Part shown: one piece after another, positions 1 through 5,371 of the stretch
How the letters are laid out: each line of letters opens with the position of its first letter
How positions within the stretch are numbered: position 1 is the stretch's first letter
DNA from: Bdellovibrionales bacterium
Lineage (GTDB): Bacteria > Bdellovibrionota > Bdellovibrionia > Bdellovibrionales > UBA1609
Assembly (NCBI GenBank): GCA_028279085.1
Contig: JANQSX010000090.1
Coordinates: forward strand, 1 to 5,371
Length of the DNA stretch: 5,371 nt
Reading direction: 5' to 3'
Position numbers and translations under genes: made by a program
The notes under the pieces: model-generated
Told to the model about the DNA's origin: nothing
The model's input: the letters and a program-made list of their open reading frames with translations, nothing else
Databases searched by the model: none

Positions 1-1246
1 AGGGTAACACAAATTGACCAATAAGCTTACCAAAATAGTGTACTCCTCTGGATATCAAACGGAAGCCTTTTTGCCATTCAGTTTTACAGTACATTTTAAT
101 ATTTGCCGTATCCTCAAAATATTGGGTAATTGAATAATTCAATGCCCCTAAATTAAAAAGAAATGTAAAATTTTTATATAATCCTTTTTCACTCTTTGAA
201 TTAGAATTTTCAATCTTAAAATAATTTACTCCAATATATCTTTTTCCTCTTAATTTTTGAAAAGGTATCTTTTCTGGTTTAATTAAATTTTTGGAAGCTA
301 AATTACTTAAAATTAATATTGAAGGCAGAATAAATGCAAAATAATTAAATAGTCCATGATAACGAACCATCTGATCATAAGAAATAAAGGAAGTTGAAAT
401 AAGTTCTCCATAAGAGAAAATATATACAAGTACCATTGTAGAAAAGGAAATTAACTGTGCTAAACATAGCACGCTATATTTAATTCGATCTAAAGCTGAC
501 AATTTATTAAATGTAGTTGAAAAAGTATTTTTTAAAACAAAAATGGCCATACTTATAATACCTATAGCGAGTAAAATGGACATTAAAAACTCAATTAGAG
601 GAGAAGAGTTTATCCCTATAGCAACAAATATAGGCGTAAGTGTTATTAGAGTTCCCGAAATTTTATAAAATAAAAAGTTATTTTTATTAAACACCCTACC
701 GATAAGCCCTGCGACTACAGATGCTCCCAATCCTGCAATATGAAAATGAATAGCTGTTAAAGTTACAATAAATGGTGAAAACCCTAATAAGTCAAAACCA
801 AATCGGGATGCAGAAAACCAAACCGCACCAATCGATAAATAAATTAATCCTATATCAATAAATGTTTCACGATGAATATATATTCCTCTAAGAAGTAAAT
901 CTTTTAAAACTTTGATTAACACTAAGATTGAAAACAGAAACCAGATAATTGATAAACCACCTGAGAGACAACCGATTTGCAGAAAAACACTTAATAAAAG
1001 AGAGCCTCCTGCTAACGGATATAAAAATATTAATAAATTTGTAATTTTATCATGAGTAGAAAGTTGAATCCGGGACTTAATTCCCAAAGGAATTACAATT
1101 AAGCCGGCAGAAACTAAGACCAGTTCAATGATCTGATAACCACTTGCGGAAAAAATTGTACCTTTTAAAAAATATAAAATTACAGTTAAAGCAAGTCCTA
1201 AATAGATATAAATTTTAAATATTTTATTTATTCTTAAGATATTCAT
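1..1246 (-). CDS. YndJ-like polytopic membrane protein (partial, C-terminus off the left edge)
   Basis: The frame opens with ATG at 1246-1244 and stays open for 415 codons to the window edge, so the C-terminus is missing. The product is a very hydrophobic inner-membrane protein. I count about ten membrane segments, near residues 12-27, 39-56, 71-89, 97-114, 129-145, 159-183, 196-211, 218-238, 257-279 and 299-315. A soluble tail follows from about residue 320. HFHIAG at 167-172 lies within a membrane segment, and QMVRYHGLFN at 292-301 is a second polar patch. These two patches, together with a tail containing YFEDTANI (376-383), match my memory of the Bacillus YndJ family, sometimes called a putative transporter; its substrate and role are unknown. 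The start lies one base after the upstream gene's TAA (TAAGATG). No strong Shine-Dalgarno is present, only an A-rich AAGAAATAAG, so translation probably depends on coupling. Base use is more AT-rich than in its operon partners, with many TTA leucine codons. The membrane-protein call is very safe; the family call is moderately safe. Confidence 0.8.
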   Translation of the reverse strand, partial: MNILRINKIFKIYIYLGLALTVILYFLKGTIFSASGYQIIELVLVSAGLIVIPLGIKSRIQLSTHDKITNLLIFLYPLAGGSLLLSVFLQIGCLSGGLSIIWFLFSILVLIKVLKDLLLRGIYIHRETFIDIGLIYLSIGAVWFSASRFGFDLLGFSPFIVTLTAIHFHIAGLGASVVAGLIGRVFNKNNFLFYKISGTLITLTPIFVAIGINSSPLIEFLMSILLAIGIISMAIFVLKNTFSTTFNKLSALDRIKYSVLCLAQLISFSTMVLVYIFSYGELISTSFISYDQMVRYHGLFNYFAFILPSILILSNLASKNLIKPEKIPFQKLRGKRYIGVNYFKIENSNSKSEKGLYKNFTFLFNLGALNYSITQYFEDTANIKMYCKTEWQKGFRLISRGVHYFGKLIGQFVLP

Positions 1247-1247
1247 C

Positions 1248-1541
1248 TTATTTCTTTTTAAACAAAGCTTCTGCCGCTTTTAGTTGAGCTTCCTTTTCCG
1301 ACTCTTTGGAGTTTTTATCTTTTTGAGAAGGTTCAAAATATTCACAGTAATTGTTTCTTTCTTTGTCTCTGACATTTTCAGCGGAAGATTCTTTACATTG
1401 GTTGTAAGCTGACTCATCATAGAAACGACAATTCAGACAAACATGTAAATCTGTATAGCAATGAGGACACTCTTCTCGAAAACTAATTTTATGTTCTAAT
1501 GTCACTACCTTGTTACATTGATAACAAGACACTCTATTCAT
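1248..1541 (-). CDS. Small zinc-ribbon protein of unknown function (97 aa)
   Basis: A small, probably cytoplasmic protein with three CxxC pairs (C6/C9, C25/C28, C35/C38) and two further cysteines, C49 and C66, enough for two zinc sites. The core reads as CPHCYTDLHVCLNCRFYD followed by NQCKES, then DKERNNYCEYF. I recognise this layout from short uncharacterised proteins of Bdellovibrio-like bacteria, other delta-proteobacteria and Leptospira, but know no assigned function. The tail (about 70-97) is lysine/glutamate rich, probably helical, and ends in three lysines. I chose the ATG at 1541-1539. It overlaps the glpX stop as ATGA and has GGAG eight bases upstream. An in-frame GTG at 1577-1575 would add 12 residues, but lacks a ribosome site, lies inside glpX and adds nothing before the first CxxC. 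The gene is the middle member of the glpX run. RNA or protein binding is possible by analogy with other zinc ribbons, but the sequence does not show it. Confidence 0.88.
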   Translation of the reverse strand: MNRVSCYQCNKVVTLEHKISFREECPHCYTDLHVCLNCRFYDESAYNQCKESSAENVRDKERNNYCEYFEPSQKDKNSKESEKEAQLKAAEALFKKK

Positions 1542-2533
1542 TTCTCGATCTCCGTAACTATAGAAATTTTGGAACACTCTTGAGTTTCAGAATTCATATA
1601 AAGACTTTCTGTTTCAACTTGCCGGACGGTTTTCATAACTCTTTTTACTAAAGCTCCACCGGTGACACCTGTTGCACAAAACATAACAGGCTTTTTTACT
1701 AGCTCATCTCTACTGTATACTTTATCTATCTCTGTAACTCCCATTTTCATAGCCCGATTTTTTTCCTCTTCATTTTGAAAGACCAAACGACCTTGAAAGT
1801 CTCCACCCAAGCATTTAAGTGCACTTGCGGAAAGCACTCCTTCAGGAGCACCTCCACTACCCATTATTAAATCCACAGGAACATTTTCCTGGTTACCACT
1901 CCAACTTGTTAAAATAGAAGCAGATAAATCACCATCTTCAATTAAATATATTCGTGCACCTATTTTATAAATAGATTGAATTAATTTCTTATGACGAGAG
2001 CGATCTAAAACGGCTACCGTTATATCAGAAATATTTTTATCTAAAGCCTCAGCCACTTTTTTTATGTTTTCTTTCGGGCTCTGACTTAGATCAATTGTTC
2101 CCTTAGCTTTTGGTCCACAAGCGATTTTTTCCATATACACATCAGGAGCATTAAACAAACTTCCTTTTTCCGAAACCGCTAAAACAGACAAAGCACCCCC
2201 TAATGCCTTAGCACAAAGGTTAGTGCCCTCCAGAGGATCCACAGCAATATCACATTCACTGTGATTTTCTCCCCAAGCTCCCACTTCTTCTCCAATATAA
2301 AGCATGGGAGCGGAATCTCTTTCCCCTTCTCCAATAACTATTCGGCCTTTAATGGGTATTTTTTGAAACGCTTTTCTCATAGCATTTACGGCCGCTTGAT
2401 CAGCCGCATTTCGATCCCCTAAACCCACATATTCGTAACTAGCGACCGCCGCCAAATGAGTAACCCGCAAAAACTCTTTCGATAATGAAGCAAGCATAGT
2501 AACATTTGTCATAAAGTGTATTACCAATATCAA
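1538..2533 (-). CDS. glpX: Fructose-1,6-bisphosphatase, class II (GlpX family)
   Basis: This enzyme hydrolyses fructose 1,6-bisphosphate to fructose 6-phosphate and phosphate, a committed step of gluconeogenesis, using a divalent metal in the cytoplasm. Family motifs appear in order (331-residue numbering): GLGDRNAAD (37-45), VIGEGERDSAPMLYIGE (66-82), VDPLEGT (98-104), DGDLSASI (200-207) and GGAPEGV (227-233). Residues equivalent to E. coli GlpX D33, E57, D85 and E88 are present as D45, E69, D99 and E102. Total length is normal (E. coli has 336 residues). The given start is a TTG with AGGAAG five bases upstream. ATG codons at 2512-2510 and 2497-2495 are alternatives; the latter aligns with the E. 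coli start, but neither has a visible ribosome site, so the N-terminus is uncertain by up to 12 residues. It is the first gene of the run, and its TGA overlaps the next ATG. Some GlpX enzymes also cleave sedoheptulose 1,7-bisphosphate; the sequence alone does not settle this. Confidence 0.96.
   Translation of the reverse strand: MILVIHFMTNVTMLASLSKEFLRVTHLAAVASYEYVGLGDRNAADQAAVNAMRKAFQKIPIKGRIVIGEGERDSAPMLYIGEEVGAWGENHSECDIAVDPLEGTNLCAKALGGALSVLAVSEKGSLFNAPDVYMEKIACGPKAKGTIDLSQSPKENIKKVAEALDKNISDITVAVLDRSRHKKLIQSIYKIGARIYLIEDGDLSASILTSWSGNQENVPVDLIMGSGGAPEGVLSASALKCLGGDFQGRLVFQNEEEKNRAMKMGVTEIDKVYSRDELVKKPVMFCATGVTGGALVKRVMKTVRQVETESLYMNSETQECSKISIVTEIEK
1550..1555 (-). promoter_or_regulatory. 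Ribosome binding site of the zinc-ribbon gene
   Basis: The minus strand reads ACGGAG here, with GGAG ending eight bases before the ATG at 1541-1539. It lies inside the last codons of glpX. It decides the start of the small gene in favour of this ATG over the upstream in-frame GTG at 1577. Confidence 0.75.
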
Positions 2534-2538
2534 ATAGA

Positions 2539-2544
2539 CTTCCT
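2539..2544 (-). promoter_or_regulatory. Candidate ribosome binding site for the TTG start of glpX
   Basis: The minus strand reads AGGAAG, five bases before TTG at 2533-2531. The two downstream ATG candidates (2512 and 2497) have no purine-rich element at usable distance, so this site is the main reason for preferring the TTG start. The N-terminal residues it adds (MILVIHF) are not conserved in the family, so doubt remains. Confidence 0.5.
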
Positions 2545-2555
2545 GTTGTCCAATA

Positions 2556-2561
2556 ATAATA
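2556..2561 (-). promoter_or_regulatory. Possible -10 box for the glpX run
   Basis: The minus strand carries TATTAT here, at a position that would start a transcript about 15 bases before the TTG codon and leave the AGGAAG site in the leader. I see no acceptable -35 box 16-18 bases upstream, and AT-rich sequence makes such hexamers common by chance. It is listed as the best-placed candidate only. Confidence 0.2.
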
Positions 2562-2585
2562 TGACTTGAACACAGTCTGCATACT

Positions 2586-2630
2586 TTCTGTTTTGCTCAA
2601 GGCAGAACTTTAACAGAATTTTTTTCTTTT
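2586..2630 (+). terminator. Possible weak intrinsic terminator-like hairpin in the spacer
   Basis: TTCTGTT (2586-2592) and AACAGAA (2612-2618) form a perfect seven-base inverted repeat with a 19-base loop. Seven Ts follow directly (2619-2625), then C and four more Ts. CAGAA at 2603-2607 offers an alternative five-base pairing with a shorter loop. The stem is AT-rich and the loop long, so it would be weak. On the plus strand no gene ends upstream of it, so its purpose could only be to stop antisense transcription through glpX; chance is a fair alternative. Confidence 0.22.
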
Positions 2631-2651
2631 GCTTTTCTATTACATTCCTAT

Positions 2652-2728
2652 AGTTTGAAAGTACTTATTTTATCTGTTCCTCCAGCCAGGGCCGGAATCC
2701 AGTCAAGATACTAAAGTTCAAACTGGAT
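2652..2728. repeat. Nested inverted repeats around a GC-rich, REP-like patch
   Basis: AGTTTGAA (2652-2659) is exactly complementary in reverse to TTCAAACT (2717-2724). ATCCAGT (2697-2703) is exactly complementary in reverse to ACTGGAT (2722-2728). The two right arms overlap, so the pairings exclude each other. Between them lies an unusually GC-rich stretch, CCAGCCAGGGCCGGAATCC (2682-2700). The string GCCGGAATCCAGT (2691-2703) resembles one end of the palindromic intergenic repeats seen in many proteobacteria, whose arms read like ATTCCGGC and GCCGGAAT. Only a degenerate other half is visible (TTCC at 2677-2680), so this could be a decayed copy. It could equally be a regulatory structure or chance. 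Confidence 0.35.
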
Positions 2729-2803
2729 CGATATAAAAACAGAATTGTATTTAAAAATTTAATTAAGGTTTTTTATTCTTGAAGAAATGAAGCATTTTAA
2801 AAC

Positions 2804-2824
2804 AAGACCTTTATCCAGGGTCTT
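2804..2824. repeat. Short inverted repeat (hairpin) in the spacer
   Basis: AAGACC (2804-2809) and GGTCTT (2819-2824) form a perfect six-base stem with a nine-base loop, and a T-G pair can extend it by one. No T run follows on the plus strand. On the minus strand it is followed by GTTTTAAAA, but no minus-strand gene ends here. It could be part of the leader of the downstream plus-strand gene or an operator; nothing settles which. Confidence 0.3.
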
Positions 2825-2968
2825 CTATATCATTCTTTAAGCTAAACTGATACAATAGGTTTATGAAAAACCACTTATTATTATGTGTTCAGAAGTTTTA
2901 ATCGTATTGAGGAAAAAATAAATTATTAAGATGTCACAGCATCTGAAAAGTTTTAAGTAATTATAAAA

Positions 2969-5371
2969 ATGAGTGTTTTAAAGAAAATAATTCTTGTGTG
3001 TGTGTTTCTAGCAAACGAGGTATTGATAATATCCGATGCACAAGCCAGACGACACAAACCTTCCGACTCAGAAGTTCAACAAGCTAGGGAAGAAAGAGAA
3101 AAAAACAGGCAATGCTCTAGAATTGGTGGAGTTTATAGCAAGCAAGATGGTTGCTTCTGTCCTACTTTAAATAAATTTATAAACTTAGATCAGGAATCGG
3201 AAAAACATGAATGCTACAATAGTTTTGCTCAAGAGCAAATAAACACTCTTTCTGGAATTGATTCTTTGAAAATCAACTCTTCAAAGCAAAACTGTGAAAG
3301 AATTTGTAGAACAAACAATGCTCATTTCGGCTGTCCCCAAGTTTTAAAAAAATTCATGTATCAGGACAAAGAAAGCTCTCATCTGGGGATAGTTTCTTCA
3401 CCTGTTTCTCAGTGTAAAATAGATAAAGAGATAGAACCCTCCCAGTTAGAAACAGATATAAATCAGTCTAATTTTATTGAGTCATTTATTCCCCCTGGCC
3501 TTGTTAGCTCTCCTACTTGTTCCCCACAAGCAATAAATATTGGCGGAGGGAGAACCAAAAAGGAAGTGAAAATCACAACCAATGATAGAGCACGCTTTGT
3601 GGCGGATTACTATTATTCCATGAAGAGGTTAGAAAAAGGCATTGAACAGACTTTGTTACAGCTAGCCAGTCTCAATGAGATTAGCGCAGAAGAGGGTCAT
3701 TCTTTGCTTTCCGGTATGTCCTGTAATTTTTATGAATTTCCCGCTCTTGTTGAAAAGTGTAGAAAGTTGAAACAGTGTCAGGCTCCCGGGCATTCTATTG
3801 ATATAGCCGAACAAACCATACATGCCCTCCAGGCAAAAGACCTTTTGGAAGATGAACGAGACTCCATTCGTCTTCAGTCAGCTTCAAAAAATGAACAACA
3901 TTATAACTTACAATCCGCTCTCAATTATCTGCAACATATTCAAAGAAATAATCAAACTTCTGAACCCTTAGAAACTTTGAGAGAAGAATTAGAGGCTTTG
4001 ACAAGTCATAAAGAAAAAACAGAATCAACAATAGAAATGATTGACCAGCTATACCCCTGGATAAACGGTAATAATTTTACAGACAATCTTTCCGATCTTT
4101 CAGAAGAAGAAAGGCAGTCTCCTCGGAAAGTAGCCGAGCTTATCAAAAATCAGGCTGAAGCAACCAAAGCCGAGTTATTGAAAAAACTGAAAAAACAAAA
4201 ACAAGCTACACAATGTTTAAACAGCAAAGTTTATGATCCTAGGCAATGCAAGGATGCTTTGGAGATCATTTCTGTTTCCCCCCAGTTGGATAATTTAGAA
4301 AGCTATAACTTGAATGAACCTGCAATGTCCGCATTAAAAGCGGCACAGTGTCGGGCGCAGATAAGAGAAGAAAAAGAACATACTGATGATCTAATGAAAG
4401 GGCTATTTTTAGATTCCGTATTTTTAGCAGGGTCATTAGGTCTGGGGGGAATAATCATGGGAGGAAAAGCGGCAATGACAGTGGCCAGATTCCTCTCAGC
4501 AGGGAAGAGTACTAGGCCAACATGGACCATGGCTGGCGCTCTGTTCGGTGTAGAGGCTCTAGCTTCATCAGATCATGTAAAACAAGCATTTGAGGAATGT
4601 AGTAAAAATTGGAATCAATTGGAAAGTGCAAGTTTTCAAAGTGATAACAATAAATGCAGTGAAAATATTAGGGAGACAGCTACATTAAAGAAAAATTATA
4701 AATCGTGTTTGGTGGAAGCGGCTTTAGTATCCCTGCCTTTAACTGTCCCTGCAGCCATGCAGGCAAGTAAAAAAGTAGTAGAGGCCATTGGAGCAGCCTC
4801 TGAGAGAACAAATGATTTACATAGATTAAGAAGATTAGGAGAAGAGCACTTAGGCACCTCTTTAACCAATGAACAAGTGAGAGCGATTCGCAAAGCTCAT
4901 CTTGTAGGGATAGGAGAAGAAGGAGCGGATGGTACACAAGCCGGCATAGGAAATTATACCTTTGCTCAGCGTAAGCGAAAAGCCGAAATTCTTAAAGAAG
5001 CTGGATTTACACAAGAACAAAGAAGAAAATTAATACAAGCTGGAGTGGTAGGGGAAAAAAATACTAAACACAATATAGCATCTAGAGTTGACATTACAAC
5101 TGCAATAAACCAGATCTTCTTAAGAAAAAAAACAGAAGATGAAAGGAGACGGATAATAAATATTTTAAGAGGACAGAATCAAGCAGAAGACCACACAACA
5201 AGACTTACGACAAGAGCACTAAATAATATAGGCACAAGAGCTAGACATTTCTCACCAAATAAAATAGACGATCTTACAAATCTAATGGAACTTCTACGAA
5301 CAAAGGGAGTAAATCCTTCAAAGGCAGATGCACTTGAAAAAAGGATAAGAGTAAGAGGTAAATTTGAAAAT
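2969..5371 (+). CDS. Large exported cysteine-rich protein of unknown function (partial, C-terminus off the right edge)
   Basis: The frame is open from ATG 2969 for 801 codons to the edge; an in-frame TAA at 2954-2956 makes this the first usable start. Residues 1-26 form a signal peptide: lysines at 5-6, hydrophobic core 7-22, signal peptidase I site DAQA before RRHK. The mature part has 18 cysteines (49, 62, 64, 82, 109, 113, 122, 149, 184, 252, 264, 270, 416, 427, 461, 544, 563, 580) and none after 580, suggesting disulfides in an oxidising compartment. Residues about 280-470 are charged and helical, with coiled-coil-like stretches near 334-360 and 387-415. Hydrophobic stretches at 479-499 (glycine rich), 519-533 and 580-597 could insert in or contact a membrane. 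Residues 642-695 carry HLVGIGE, DGTQAGIGNYT and AGFTQEQRR, a block I associate from memory with large exported Bdellovibrio-type proteins. No Shine-Dalgarno is visible. I recognise no catalytic domain. Coding, export and partial status are well supported; the role is unknown. Confidence 0.85.
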   Translation, partial: MSVLKKIILVCVFLANEVLIISDAQARRHKPSDSEVQQAREEREKNRQCSRIGGVYSKQDGCFCPTLNKFINLDQESEKHECYNSFAQEQINTLSGIDSLKINSSKQNCERICRTNNAHFGCPQVLKKFMYQDKESSHLGIVSSPVSQCKIDKEIEPSQLETDINQSNFIESFIPPGLVSSPTCSPQAINIGGGRTKKEVKITTNDRARFVADYYYSMKRLEKGIEQTLLQLASLNEISAEEGHSLLSGMSCNFYEFPALVEKCRKLKQCQAPGHSIDIAEQTIHALQAKDLLEDERDSIRLQSASKNEQHYNLQSALNYLQHIQRNNQTSEPLETLREELEALTSHKEKTESTIEMIDQLYPWINGNNFTDNLSDLSEEERQSPRKVAELIKNQAEATKAELLKKLKKQKQATQCLNSKVYDPRQCKDALEIISVSPQLDNLESYNLNEPAMSALKAAQCRAQIREEKEHTDDLMKGLFLDSVFLAGSLGLGGIIMGGKAAMTVARFLSAGKSTRPTWTMAGALFGVEALASSDHVKQAFEECSKNWNQLESASFQSDNNKCSENIRETATLKKNYKSCLVEAALVSLPLTVPAAMQASKKVVEAIGAASERTNDLHRLRRLGEEHLGTSLTNEQVRAIRKAHLVGIGEEGADGTQAGIGNYTFAQRKRKAEILKEAGFTQEQRRKLIQAGVVGEKNTKHNIASRVDITTAINQIFLRKKTEDERRRIINILRGQNQAEDHTTRLTTRALNNIGTRARHFSPNKIDDLTNLMELLRTKGVNPSKADALEKRIRVRGKFEN

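Larger units (their letters stand above)
2534..2968. other. Divergent intergenic spacer (435 bases) between glpX and the large exported protein gene
   Basis: I find no convincing gene in either strand. It must hold the promoters of both divergent units, but no textbook -35/-10 pair is visible. For the plus strand the best -10-like box is TACAAT at 2851-2856, about 113 bases before the ATG, without a good -35. The spacer contains a GC-rich patch near 2680-2700 framed by inverted repeats, an inverted repeat followed by a T run near 2586-2625, and a hairpin at 2804-2824. Two tiny plus-strand frames, 2863-2901 (12 codons) and 2931-2960 (9 codons), precede the large gene but have nothing to support them as genes. 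Confidence 0.8.

Noticed and set aside
1539..1577. Upstream GTG start giving the zinc-ribbon protein 12 extra residues
   Set aside because: No ribosome site precedes it and it would overlap glpX by 40 bases, whereas the ATG at 1541 has GGAG at ideal spacing and an ATGA overlap.
2669..2709. Minus-strand TTGACT (near 2709-2704) as a -35 box with TAAAAT downstream as -10
   Set aside because: The spacing is about 28 bases, far outside the 16-18 expected for a sigma-70 type promoter.
2863..2901. Twelve-codon frame starting MKNHLLLL, resembling the start of a signal peptide
   Set aside because: Too short to be a gene, no ribosome site, and no continuation in another frame joins it to the exported-protein gene, which has its own complete signal peptide.
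2969..3040. Lipoprotein signal (cysteine at residue 11)
   Set aside because: The residue before the cysteine is valine, which does not fit a lipobox, and the cysteine sits inside the hydrophobic core; the DAQA site for signal peptidase I fits better.
4303..4937. Three open frames of 65-85 codons within 4303-4530, 4680-4937 and 4696-4893
   Set aside because: They lie entirely within the large plus-strand exported-protein gene in other frames. They have no family motifs or convincing ribosome sites, and read as shadows of that gene.
1..5371. CRISPR array, tRNA, rRNA, insertion sequence or phage genes
   Set aside because: No regularly spaced direct repeats, no cloverleaf or rRNA-like sequence, and no transposase or integrase motifs were seen on either strand.

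Overview
The window suggests an AT-rich Gram-negative bacterium. One gene encodes a large exported, cysteine-rich protein whose style resembles the Bdellovibrio/Bacteriovorax group. The small zinc-ribbon protein is of a type I associate with Bdellovibrio-like bacteria, delta-proteobacteria and Leptospira. This placement is inference from memory of those protein styles; no rRNA or other marker gene is present.

Left half (1-2533, all minus strand): a tight three-gene run read right to left. It starts with glpX, a class II fructose-1,6-bisphosphatase with its catalytic residues intact. Next is a 97-residue protein with eight cysteines in zinc-ribbon spacing, whose ATG overlaps the glpX stop as ATGA. 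One base beyond its stop begins a polytopic membrane protein of the YndJ type, which runs off the left edge after 415 codons. The spacing (4-base overlap, then 1 base) argues for one transcript and coupled translation. Only glpX has a clear biochemical role (gluconeogenesis). The membrane-protein gene is visibly more AT-rich than its two partners.

Middle (2534-2968): a 435-base divergent spacer with no convincing gene. It holds a probable Shine-Dalgarno for a TTG start of glpX, a weak -10-like box, a GC-rich patch framed by nested inverted repeats, two other small inverted repeats and several T tracts.

Right half (2969-5371, plus strand): one open reading frame of at least 801 codons, cut by the right edge. 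The product has a signal peptide, 18 cysteines all within mature residues 49-580, coiled-coil-like and glycine-rich hydrophobic stretches, and a charged C-terminal part containing a distinctive HLVGxGE...GIGNYT block. Its function is unknown. It is transcribed away from the glpX run, and nothing in the sequence links it functionally to those genes.
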